Below are positions 17,135-24,779 of a stretch of DNA of 64,000 bases, in pieces (positions within the stretch are counted from its first letter, which is position 1; each line of letters starts with the position of its first letter). The notes beneath the pieces were generated by a model, which did no database searches, was not told the origin of the DNA, and worked only from the letters and a program-made list of their open reading frames with translations. The position numbers and the translations under genes are program-made. The DNA comes from Methanomicrobia archaeon. Lineage in GTDB: Archaea; Methanobacteriota_B; Thermococci; Methanofastidiosales; NM3. The stretch is taken from assembly GCA_030603445.1 (NCBI GenBank), contig JAUVXU010000001.1, positions 94,713 through 158,712 of the forward strand, in the 5' to 3' direction.

Positions 17135-17362
17135 ATGGTAGTAGCATTTGTGTTATGTGTGACTGAGGCAGGAACGGAAAGGGACGTAGTTGAAAGATTA
17201 GAGACGTTTGATGAAGTGGACGAGGCTTTCGTTGTTTATGGGGAATATGATGTTATTGCAAAAGTAAACGTCCAAGAAATCAAAATGTTAGATAAGTTCA
17301 TAACGGAAAATATGCGCTCGATAAAAGAGATCCAGATGACATCAACAATGATATCTGTATGA
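17135..17362 (+). CDS. Stand-alone Lrp/AsnC ligand-binding (RAM) domain protein
   Basis: 75 residues. The whole protein is one RAM domain: VVAFVLCVTEAGTERDVVER, then VDEAFVVYGEYDVIAKV and a C-terminal IKEIQMTSTMISV. The DNA-binding helix-turn-helix of full Lrp proteins is absent. Such short archaeal proteins form amino-acid-binding oligomers and may modulate full-length regulators. The ligand is unknown. It has its own upstream AT-rich promoter region. Confidence 0.85.
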   Translation: MVVAFVLCVTEAGTERDVVERLETFDEVDEAFVVYGEYDVIAKVNVQEIKMLDKFITENMRSIKEIQMTSTMISV

Positions 17363-17425
17363 TAACCACATGATTTTTATATATCGCTCCTTAGGATGTT
17401 GTATGCATTCTAAGAGGAGATTTCA

Positions 17426-18382
17426 ATGAAAACATTTATTCTATGTTCAGGTGCAACACATTTAAAAGGGGCTTTTGATAAGGCGGGCGCAGAGACTTGT
17501 TATTCTTTCAACAACTATGATAATAAACGTTTTTTTATGAATTCGGACATATACAGCCGGCTTCCAGTTGATAAGTTCGAAGGAAAGGATGTAGTTGTTG
17601 TGCAAAGCGCGACGCTCTCAAAGTCCGGAAACGAGTGGTATACGACCCAAGATAGAATATTTGAGCTTATGGAGTTTCTATCTATACTACGCCGCCCCCA
17701 GGAAGTTTTGGCGACAGGGCATAAACAATATTCTTACAAGGATTTGGAACCACCTGCCTCTATTGAGGTTGTCTATACCTGCATGCCTTGTGCCAAGCAG
17801 GATCATGCATGTTTAACAGGAGAGGTAAATTCAGCAAAGCTTGCATTGGATCTTGCCTTGGGAATGGCAGAAAAGGTGCATATCATAGATCCACATCCCC
17901 CACTGTCCATTGATTGGTTTGGCTCACTGGTAAATAAGGGAAAAATACAGACCATCTCTATTGTAAAAGAACTTTTGGCACAAGCCCAAAAAGAAATGCC
18001 GGACGCTATTATATTGGGCCCAGATGAGGGATCATCCGCACGTCTTGGGATAGAATCATTCTCAAAATCCCGCATCTCTTCTGTAGAATCTACAATTTCA
18101 GGTTCATTTGATGTGAAAGGAAGCGATGTTATCATATTAGATGATATGGTCCTTTCAGGAGGAACGCTTCGAAGAACGCGTGAGAAACTAAAGGAACTCG
18201 GTGCAAACAATATTGGGGCTGCCCTTACACACACAATGCCTGTATGGGGGGGAGAGGAAAATCTTCAGAAAATCAGGGATTCCTTTGGGAACAACCTCTT
18301 CGTATCTGATACTATTTATACAGAAACGTTCGAAGATATCGCGTTAAGCTGCGTAGGCGAGCTGCTAAGAAGCGTGAAGTAA
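17426..18382 (+). CDS. Divergent ribose-phosphate pyrophosphokinase (PRPP synthetase) homologue
   Basis: 318 residues. It keeps the PRPP synthetase layout: an N-terminal domain with AKQDHACLTGEVNSAKLALDL (compare RQDRR...GE.ISAK), HIIDPHPP in place of the usual DLH region, LGPDEGSSARL, and the PRPP-binding loop VIILDDMVLSGGTLRRT. Key residues are partly changed, so it may make PRPP or act on a related substrate. A strong ribosome-binding site (GAGGAGA, 17412-17418) precedes the ATG. With RpiA and the phosphoribosyltransferase, a PRPP role fits. Fold is sure; activity less so. Confidence 0.75.
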   Translation: MKTFILCSGATHLKGAFDKAGAETCYSFNNYDNKRFFMNSDIYSRLPVDKFEGKDVVVVQSATLSKSGNEWYTTQDRIFELMEFLSILRRPQEVLATGHKQYSYKDLEPPASIEVVYTCMPCAKQDHACLTGEVNSAKLALDLALGMAEKVHIIDPHPPLSIDWFGSLVNKGKIQTISIVKELLAQAQKEMPDAIILGPDEGSSARLGIESFSKSRISSVESTISGSFDVKGSDVIILDDMVLSGGTLRRTREKLKELGANNIGAALTHTMPVWGGEENLQKIRDSFGNNLFVSDTIYTETFEDIALSCVGELLRSVK

Positions 18383-18477
18383 GGTCTTGGTATTCAAAAG
18401 CCCCGGCACTAAAAAGTCTTGTTTGGTGCATATATGGACATACTAATTTTGCAATGTTTCTTTCCAAGACTTAGGTA

Positions 18478-18490
18478 ACATTTAAAAAGT
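18478..18490 (+). promoter_or_regulatory. TATA-type promoter for the CARF-like gene
   Basis: AACATTTAAAAAG lies 36-48 bases before the ATG at 18526, the expected archaeal TATA spacing. Inferred from sequence and position. Confidence 0.45.
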
Positions 18491-18525
18491 AATATATTAT
18501 TGAGTGAATATACTGAGGTTATTTT

Positions 18526-18882
18526 ATGAAAACATTGATTGTCACATTAGGTATTGGAAAAGGCACGTGGGGAAAGGTCAAACGTATCTGCAACGAAGAA
18601 TGGGATAATATACTCATCCTTGGAAATCAATGGGCAAATGATACATTCAAGTCTGATAAGTCTTATGAATGGATAACACTTGACGACCAAAAGGATGTCT
18701 GCCAGCTCGTTGACGATATTTCCAAAGAGTTGGACAACAAAGAGTTGGGAGAAGTATATGTAAATATCTTGTCAGGAAGCGGAAGGGAACACAATGCCGT
18801 ACTATCCGCCCTTGTTAAGAAAAATGTAAATTACAAGATGGCTGTTGTATGTGATGATGGTCTTCACTATTACGGCGAATAA
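18526..18882 (+). CDS. Stand-alone Rossmann-like protein, possibly CARF-like
   Basis: 118 residues. It begins with a strand and glycine-rich loop (KTLIVTLGIGKGTWGKV), followed by NILILGNQWAND and YVNILSGSGREHNAVLSAL. The last resembles the conserved S/T-G-G loop and helix of CARF/Csa3-type ligand-binding domains. There is no HTH, nuclease or membrane segment. I infer a Rossmann-type ligand-binding protein; CARF membership is a structural guess and no CRISPR locus is nearby. It is followed after 14 bases by a tiny basic gene and has its own promoter. Confidence 0.55.
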   Translation: MKTLIVTLGIGKGTWGKVKRICNEEWDNILILGNQWANDTFKSDKSYEWITLDDQKDVCQLVDDISKELDNKELGEVYVNILSGSGREHNAVLSALVKKNVNYKMAVVCDDGLHYYGE

Positions 18883-18896
18883 GTTGGTGATTACAC

Positions 18897-19040
18897 ATGA
18901 TGAAACATCGGAAACATTTATCTAGGACACAAAAAAGACGCGACAAAACAGCGAACAAACGCGTTTTGAAAGGATTATCCACCTCCGTAAAGAAAGAAAA
19001 GAGAAAACTGGCAGCTAAAACATCTAGTGTGACAGATTAA
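18897..19040 (+). CDS. 47-residue highly basic protein
   Basis: MMKHRKHLSRTQKRRDK opens a 47-residue protein of which over a third is Lys, Arg or His, ending KTSSVTD. A good ribosome-binding site (GGTGAT, 18886-18891) lies five bases before the ATG. The composition suggests binding to RNA or ribosomes. It lies between the CARF-like gene and trpS with short gaps, so it is probably co-transcribed. No family recognised. Confidence 0.6.
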   Translation: MMKHRKHLSRTQKRRDKTANKRVLKGLSTSVKKEKRKLAAKTSSVTD

Positions 19041-19059
19041 TTAGGTCACATGATGCGGG

Positions 19060-20184
19060 ATGCATATGACAGAGTTCAAAGTTACCCCCTGGAATGTTGA
19101 AGGCGACATTGATTATAATAAACTTATAGAGCAGTTTGGGACCCAACCAATTGATGATAAGCTTATTGATAGAGTAAAATCTCTTACAGGTGAAGTGCAC
19201 CCTTTATTGAGACGGAAAATATTCTTCTCTCATCGGGATTTTGACTGGATACTTTCAAAATACGAGAAGGGCGAAGAGTTCGCCTTATATACAGGAAGAG
19301 GCCCATCTGGCCATACTCATCTGGGCCACATACTTCCGTGGATATTTACAAAATACTTGCAAGATGCTTTCGGATGCGAGCTTTGGTTCCAGCTAACTGA
19401 TGATGAGAAGTTTGTATTGTCCCCGCAGCTTTCCATAGAAGATACTATAAAATATTCTTACGAAAATGCCCTTGACATCATTGCACTAGGTTTCGATCCC
19501 AAGAAAACAAGGATTTTTTCAGATATATCTTACGCAAAGACCATGTACAAACATGCGCTTCAAGTTGCTAAGAAGGTAACGTTTTCTACAGCCAAGGCCG
19601 TGTTTGGATTTGATAATTCAACTAACATAGGTTTGATATTCTTTACATCTATGCAGTCAGTGCCTGCTTTTCTTCCTTCTATAATGCATAAGAAAAAGAT
19701 CCCAGTGCTTATACCAAGCGCAATCGATCAGGACCCTCATTTTAGGATAACGCGCGATGTTGCAGAAAAGATGGGCTACTACAAACCAGCACTTATCCAA
19801 AGCATGTTCTTGCCGTCACTTGAAGGACCAAATTCAAAAATGTCTGCTTCAAAACAGAATTCTGCAATATTTACTGTGGACACGCCTAAACAGGCACGCA
19901 AGAAGATAATGAATGCTTTTACCGGAGGGTGCAGCACCCTTGAAGAGCAAAGGGTGAAAGGAGGGGACCCGACCGTATGTACTATCTATCAGTATCTATA
20001 TATTCTCTTTGAGCATGATGACGAGAAGTTAAATGAGATTAAGAGGCGGTGCATGAGTGGCGAGGAGATGTGTGGAAACTGTAAGAAATATCTTGCAGAA
20101 AAGGTCGTTACATTCCTAAAGGCACACCAAGAGCGTCGAGAAGCTGCAAAAGACAGGTTAGACGAGTTCATGATTTCTGATTAG
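19060..20184 (+). CDS. trpS: Tryptophanyl-tRNA synthetase
   Basis: 374 residues. Class I signatures are H87-L-G-H90 (in GPSGHTHLGH, the HIGH motif) and KMSAS (the KMSKS loop, in GPNSKMSASKQN). FQLTDDEKFV and AIDQDPHFRITRDVA are conserved in the archaeal/eukaryal TrpRS type. It charges tRNA-Trp in the cytoplasm. An ATG at 19066 is an alternative start. The 3' end overlaps priL on the other strand by 17 bases. Confidence 0.95.
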   Translation: MHMTEFKVTPWNVEGDIDYNKLIEQFGTQPIDDKLIDRVKSLTGEVHPLLRRKIFFSHRDFDWILSKYEKGEEFALYTGRGPSGHTHLGHILPWIFTKYLQDAFGCELWFQLTDDEKFVLSPQLSIEDTIKYSYENALDIIALGFDPKKTRIFSDISYAKTMYKHALQVAKKVTFSTAKAVFGFDNSTNIGLIFFTSMQSVPAFLPSIMHKKKIPVLIPSAIDQDPHFRITRDVAEKMGYYKPALIQSMFLPSLEGPNSKMSASKQNSAIFTVDTPKQARKKIMNAFTGGCSTLEEQRVKGGDPTVCTIYQYLYILFEHDDEKLNEIKRRCMSGEEMCGNCKKYLAEKVVTFLKAHQERREAAKDRLDEFMISD

Positions 20185-21550
20185 ATGCCCTTTTTTTACG
20201 AATGTAATATATTATTGGGTTTGTTATTTTCCTCTTCCTCACTAGCTTGTTTTTTGTCAGTGTTCCAAGCACAAAAGAGAGCTCTTTTTCATCAGACCCC
20301 AGTGTTTCAGAGAGTTCCTTTAAGGTCTTTGGACTCTTAAATAATATTTTCAGAACATCCTCCCCCAAGGCGGTCTTGTCCTTCTCAGCTACTTTTTTTA
20401 GAATGCCATCTACTTTTTCCCAGTCTACGATGCCCCAAGTTACCTCTTTACAAAATTCATCGGGCTGACAGAGTTGTGGCGCGTTTTCAGATATCTTGGA
20501 GCAGGATGGCGGAAGATACCATTTTGATTTACCATAGTCTGTAACATTGGGATGATTTGTCATGCCAAATCCAAGATGGTAAAATATGTTAAGTTTCTCT
20601 AACGAGTGTTCCTTAAAAAGAGGGGGTTCGCATCTGTTTCCCGCTTCTATTATAGTTGGGATGACATCATTTATTAGAAGTTCAACATCATTTTGGGATA
20701 GAGTAAAAGAAGAATCACGATCAAATATCTTTGTTGAGGGCATAAGGCGGGCGTAGGATAGAAATGATGTCAGGAGAATCGTTATGGCATAGTTTCGTTG
20801 TCCTGAGGATACACCGCCCAAGGCTATTTTCACACAAGGCGGGAAGAGTCCCTCTGAAAGGTTTCCTGGAGCGTGTTCTATTGTCGTTCGAACTTTAATA
20901 AGGGACCTTACCATAGAAGATATTTGTTCATACACTGGATGGGATATTTCCTCCATTTTAATAGAGGTTTTCTTCATATACTCCTTGCACCGTTTTTTTA
21001 GTGTCTTTGAATACAGGTCGATTAGCTCCCACTTAGTAACAAACATATAGGAGCCTATGATATATTGTTTTGTAATATTAGTGACATCATAAACATCACT
21101 CCACAGGACCATGTAGTTTACCTCGCCTCGTTTTTTGTCCTTGAGCCTGAAGAGGTCTTCTCTTGGCACTATAATACCTAGTGATGGGAAGTCTATTGCC
21201 TTTAAGGGACGGGCCCTGTCAGCGTGCTCATCTATATCATAGATGTTTATCAGCGTCTTCATCTCATCGATAACTTCTTGGGAGAAGTAAGTGGTTATTC
21301 TTTCTTTCATAAGATTTTCAAAAGCATTAAGTGCAACCAACACTTCAGGCGCATATGGGGTCTTGGATAAGCTTTGTAGGAGGAGAAAGAGCGAAATTAT
21401 GTCTTTATCATCATCCAGATCTATATATTTTTCATTGTTATTCTCGTTTGATCGAGCTATTGCTAACCTGATTAGGGACTTGTCAATCTTGTTAATATCT
21501 ATATTTAGATAGTGTCTGGACTCTTGTGAAAAAGGATTAACAACTACCAT
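20168..21550 (-). CDS. priL: DNA primase large subunit PriL with C-terminal winged-helix extension
   Basis: 460 residues. The N-terminal helical region contains PSLGIIVPRED and MVLW-type PriL patterns. The Fe-S domain has FPPCVK (C239), EAGNRCEPPLF (C307), YLPPSC (C350) and C361/C367, the ligand set for the essential 4Fe-4S cluster. PriL partners PriS in RNA primer synthesis at the replication fork; PriS is not in this window. Residues about 390-455 add a winged helix-turn-helix (SPKTLKELSETLGSDEKEL, then NKLVRKRK), beyond the usual PriL length. A set of repeated TGAACATAAA-type boxes lies upstream. Confidence 0.88.
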   Translation of the reverse strand: MVVVNPFSQESRHYLNIDINKIDKSLIRLAIARSNENNNEKYIDLDDDKDIISLFLLLQSLSKTPYAPEVLVALNAFENLMKERITTYFSQEVIDEMKTLINIYDIDEHADRARPLKAIDFPSLGIIVPREDLFRLKDKKRGEVNYMVLWSDVYDVTNITKQYIIGSYMFVTKWELIDLYSKTLKKRCKEYMKKTSIKMEEISHPVYEQISSMVRSLIKVRTTIEHAPGNLSEGLFPPCVKIALGGVSSGQRNYAITILLTSFLSYARLMPSTKIFDRDSSFTLSQNDVELLINDVIPTIIEAGNRCEPPLFKEHSLEKLNIFYHLGFGMTNHPNVTDYGKSKWYLPPSCSKISENAPQLCQPDEFCKEVTWGIVDWEKVDGILKKVAEKDKTALGEDVLKILFKSPKTLKELSETLGSDEKELSFVLGTLTKNKLVRKRKITNPIIYYIRKKRASNQKS

Positions 21551-21593
21551 TATTTTCCCTTTCTTTTTTAGTTATTAATTGTTTCTAAAGATA

Positions 21594-21645
21594 AACACAT
21601 AAAGTACCCAATTGAACATAAAGTATCAGAAAATGAACGTAAGTT
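21594..21645. repeat. Three phased TGAACATAAAGT-like boxes upstream of priL
   Basis: Box starts are 21594 (AACACATAAAGT), 21613 (TGAACATAAAGT) and 21634 (TGAACGTAAGTT). The third is also an inverted repeat, TGAAC-GTAA-GTTCA. Spacing near 20 bases would place protein on one face of the DNA. An operator or origin-like protein-binding array is possible. Confidence 0.45.
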
Positions 21646-21821
21646 CACTTTACCCTTGTTCTCTTTCCATAGGCTTTTATTGCCATTAGTTCAATGTTAA
21701 TTCAAATGTATGTCACACATATACTGTCATACAAAAGGCATTCCCCAAAACTTTCGCAGAGGGGATAGAGGATGTCAGCTTGCATCCAGCACGCATGACA
21801 ATGTGATCTGTGTGCGAATGA

Positions 21822-21845
21822 ACATAAACTTTCGATAGTTTATGT
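21822..21845. repeat. Nine-base-arm inverted repeat
   Basis: ACATAAACT and AGTTTATGT pair perfectly around TTCGAT. The left arm is a copy of the box repeated near priL. It lies just past the stop of the COG1784 gene, so it could also be the 3' hairpin of that leftward transcript. Confidence 0.45.
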
Positions 21846-21852
21846 GCAAAGC

Positions 21853-23067
21853 CTAAAGATATGTGAGCAAAACGGGCATGAGAAGAAATGCCATAAGCGT
21901 CGTCCTGTTAACATTTAATAGGGGGGGCATGATTCCAATGCAAAATGCAATCGTGCATAGCAACAACCCAGTCGGTCCGGAAAGAATGGCAATTATAATG
22001 AGTTGCACTCCCACACCAACTAACGTCACTACACTATATTTTATTGAAGAAATCCTCTTTAGAAGTATTTGTGAGAGCTGCAGCAATACAACAAACGACA
22101 GGCCGGAAGCACACAGCATTATGGCAAATAAAATGGAGAACTCGCTCTTTGAAAGGGTGTCTAAAAGTGACTGCACGTGGAGCAGGGCGCCGTTTCGTGC
22201 CTTCCCGAAGAGATAAAGCACAATAAGTGCGAATATGGCATTTGCGGTGTTTATTGAGCAACAGGTAGCAATAAACTGCCGTTCCCCTATTCCTTCTTCA
22301 TTTGAGGATGCAACATTTGAAACGATTGTTGCCTGGCTTGCCCCAACCCCTGGGATCGTGGCAACAAGCATGCCGGCAAGCGACCCTTTCAAGCAGGAAC
22401 TAAAAATCGCTCTTCTCCCCATAAGGATAGTCCCATCTGGGTTTTGGACGGGAATGGAGGTTGAGCTCTTCATACTTAATATTAGGGTGCTTATACCGAA
22501 AAATCCTGAAAATATCGGGAACAGCGGATCCGGCGATATCCAGGGATTGAATAAAACAACGCACCCATAACAACCGCTTATGAAAAATATAACGATTGCC
22601 CACAGTTTGGTATTTATTGTCTTGTTGGCATTTATTGTTATTATTGAAAATATTATAAGAAGCAAAGGAATCGTCTTGGTTATTAGTGGATAGAGCGTAT
22701 TTATCATTAAGATAATTATGGGAAGCAGGATAAGGATCGTAATTACAGAAAAAAGGCTTGCTATGCCGGAGAGGCGTATGGCCTCAAACCCCCTGCCGCT
22801 TAACACCATCTTATGGGCAGGGAGAACTGCAAGCGCAGTTTCTGCTTCAGGAACTCCAAGAAGTGTTGCAGGTATGAAGTCTATGAAAGTGTGTGTCACT
22901 GACATTGCACATATAAACGACGACGCAGCTAGCACGTCTATCCCTGCATAACTTACCATAGAAGCTGCCAACGGGGAGGCAGTGTTTACATGGATTCCAG
23001 GCATAAGACCTGTTAATATGCCACAGCACATGCCCAAAATTCCAAGAAGTAGCACATGCGAAAACAC
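21853..23067 (-). CDS. COG1784/TctA-like multi-pass membrane permease
   Basis: 404 residues with about ten hydrophobic helices. The N-terminus GILTGLMPGIHVNTASPLAA carries the conserved glycine/proline loop of the TctA-like archaeal COG1784 family, and a mid-protein GMLVATIPGVGASQATIVS repeats it, showing the internal duplication typical of these transporters. Bacterial TctA imports tricarboxylates with periplasmic and small membrane partners, neither of which is encoded nearby, so the archaeal substrate and mechanism are open. Confidence 0.8.
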   Translation of the reverse strand: MFSHVLLLGILGMCCGILTGLMPGIHVNTASPLAASMVSYAGIDVLAASSFICAMSVTHTFIDFIPATLLGVPEAETALAVLPAHKMVLSGRGFEAIRLSGIASLFSVITILILLPIIILMINTLYPLITKTIPLLLIIFSIITINANKTINTKLWAIVIFFISGCYGCVVLFNPWISPDPLFPIFSGFFGISTLILSMKSSTSIPVQNPDGTILMGRRAIFSSCLKGSLAGMLVATIPGVGASQATIVSNVASSNEEGIGERQFIATCCSINTANAIFALIVLYLFGKARNGALLHVQSLLDTLSKSEFSILFAIMLCASGLSFVVLLQLSQILLKRISSIKYSVVTLVGVGVQLIIIAILSGPTGLLLCTIAFCIGIMPPLLNVNRTTLMAFLLMPVLLTYL

Positions 23068-23131
23068 AAGATCTCCTTATTTATAAAGGATATATAGAAT
23101 ATGCGAAAAGAAAAGTATAATGTTATTAGGC

Positions 23132-24565
23132 CTAGTTGTTGAAAAGTCGTTTCTTCCACTTTTCTGTGAGATTTTTATAAGTTTCCTCGCTAATTTCTCC
23201 GTCTGCGTATTTTTTTTCAAGATCGTTAAATATGAACGCATAACGGTCATTTGTGTCATCTTGTCGTGCCACAAACTTTTCCTTGTTCGTTAATCCTATA
23301 TATATTGCAATGGCCCCCAAAGGAATGGCAAACGCGTACCATGGGTAGGTTGACATGGCGTTTTCATCTTCTTTACATAAAATAAGAAGCTTATTAAAAC
23401 ATGAATTTATCATATCCCTATCTTCAAGTTCAGTGTAGATTGCTTCTGCAGCTTTGAACTTTTCCTTTGCCAGTTCAAAGTTCCCTTCAGCTTCGGCAGC
23501 CAATCCTTCGTTATATAGGTCTTGAGCTTTTATGTAGTTATTACATAGCCCAATATACAATTGAGCAAGCGAGGCGTTGAAGGCATCACCTTTAGCTTCA
23601 AATGCCATTTTTGACATCTCAAATGAATTTAAGGCCTCATTCCACTCCATTGCCCCAAAGTGTGCCATGCCTTCATTATAATATTCTTCACCAAAGTTAC
23701 GCTCAATATCTGGTGGCCCAACTTCAAGGGACAGGAAGTAAAAATTATTAGAGACTATTTTTTCATGAGGGGGTGATGAAATGAAGAACTTCAGTTCGTA
23801 AATTCCTTCAAGCGAAGCCCATTGCACATCGACATTTCCTGTTTCTCCCGCATCAAGAGAGAATATACTGTAAGCGATCCTTTCGTTTGTATGCTTGTCA
23901 TACACTGCACACATCACGTCTCCTGTGCCAGTAGTGCCATTGTTTGTTACAGATGCCTGAAAAGTTACGACCTCTCCTTCATTTGGCGCGTCTGATAAAA
24001 TGCTGACTTCATTTAAAATCATGTCAATATATTCCAAAACAGTTGCAGTGACCTCTACAGTTGCATAATGCCCGGAGTTTGACCGTAGGTGAATGGGGAT
24101 TTTGTATTCTCCAGGAATAATATCTTGGGATGCGTACACCTCGACACTCACATGCTCTTCTTCGTTGAACACGGCGTTAAGTTCGGACCGGGAGAATTTG
24201 ACAGTAAAGCCTTCTGGCGGATTGCTTGTTAGCATAAGACGAGACGTTGTTAGCATAGGTCTGATATGCGAGGGCATTGAGAGATTGTAGCTTCTACTTA
24301 CATTTAGTAAATTATCTGGTGGTGGTGGCGGATCAGGGCCTGTTGTTGTAGTTGGTGGTGGAGAGTAGGTGTTAGGGGGCGAAGTACTTGTTTGCGTATC
24401 CTCCCCATTAGAAATAACTGTTATATCAAAGGTTTCGGTCTGCCCGGGGTACAATGTTATCGATGATATCGATATATTTAGTTGTACATCGTTTTCCGAT
24501 GCGCTTATTGTTGCCATCGAACCAAGGATTAATAGCAAGAAAATGGAGGCACTGATTCTTTTCAT
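23132..24565 (-). CDS. Secreted CARDB/TPR protein with membrane anchor and SHOCT-like tail
   Basis: 477 residues. A signal peptide (1-22) precedes a beta domain with SITLYPGQTETFDITV (NEW3/CARDB-like), then a Thr/Pro-rich linker rich in PPP (about 62-88). A CARDB-type domain follows (VTFQASVTNNGTTGTGDV and DAGETGNVDVQW), then TPR-like helices (about 290-400: AMEWNEALNSFEMSKMAFEA, GNFELAKEKFKAAE), a transmembrane helix (about 410-428), and a short cytoplasmic tail ending in a SHOCT-like module (KKYADGEISEETYKNL). It is probably a cell-surface scaffold or adhesin-like receptor. The plan resembles the thioredoxin/TPR protein at 10515. Confidence 0.75.
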   Translation of the reverse strand: MKRISASIFLLLILGSMATISASENDVQLNISISSITLYPGQTETFDITVISNGEDTQTSTSPPNTYSPPPTTTTGPDPPPPPDNLLNVSRSYNLSMPSHIRPMLTTSRLMLTSNPPEGFTVKFSRSELNAVFNEEEHVSVEVYASQDIIPGEYKIPIHLRSNSGHYATVEVTATVLEYIDMILNEVSILSDAPNEGEVVTFQASVTNNGTTGTGDVMCAVYDKHTNERIAYSIFSLDAGETGNVDVQWASLEGIYELKFFISSPPHEKIVSNNFYFLSLEVGPPDIERNFGEEYYNEGMAHFGAMEWNEALNSFEMSKMAFEAKGDAFNASLAQLYIGLCNNYIKAQDLYNEGLAAEAEGNFELAKEKFKAAEAIYTELEDRDMINSCFNKLLILCKEDENAMSTYPWYAFAIPLGAIAIYIGLTNKEKFVARQDDTNDRYAFIFNDLEKKYADGEISEETYKNLTEKWKKRLFNN

Positions 24566-24619
24566 TACACAATAACGATGAGCAATACTTAAAAAGTTTT
24601 CTTATAGGGAAAATAGGGC

Positions 24620-24754
24620 TCACTCAGTAGAAAGCTTTCTGAAAATACCACGCTTCTCTTCTTCTTTCATGTGTTTTTTCGCATGTTTCATAAGGACTGG
24701 GAGGAATTCTTTTGAAAGTTTATTTTGTTTTTTTTTCAGAGTAGTAGCCCTCAT
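24620..24754 (-). CDS. 44-residue basic protein
   Basis: MRATTLKKKQNKLSKEF begins a Lys-rich helix-forming protein ending RGIFRKLSTE. It lies 25 bases downstream of the OB-fold gene on the same strand. No clear ribosome-binding site precedes the ATG. It could be a real small RNA-binding-type protein; coding status rests on composition, an uninterrupted frame and operon position. Confidence 0.45.
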   Translation of the reverse strand: MRATTLKKKQNKLSKEFLPVLMKHAKKHMKEEEKRGIFRKLSTE

Positions 24755-24779
24755 TGCTTTAATTATTATGTTGGGTTTC

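Larger units (their letters stand above)
21551..21852. other. Intergenic region upstream of priL with repeated boxes
   Basis: No gene is seen in these 302 bases. They contain the priL promoter (leftward) and four copies of a box close to TGAACATAAAGT, at 21594-21605, 21613-21624, 21634-21645 and 21819-21830. The three nearest priL are spaced 19 and 21 bases apart, about two helical turns. Confidence 0.5.

Noticed and set aside
18526-18882. CRISPR-Cas association for the CARF-like protein
   Set aside because: No cas gene or repeat array is within the window; only the fold resemblance remains.
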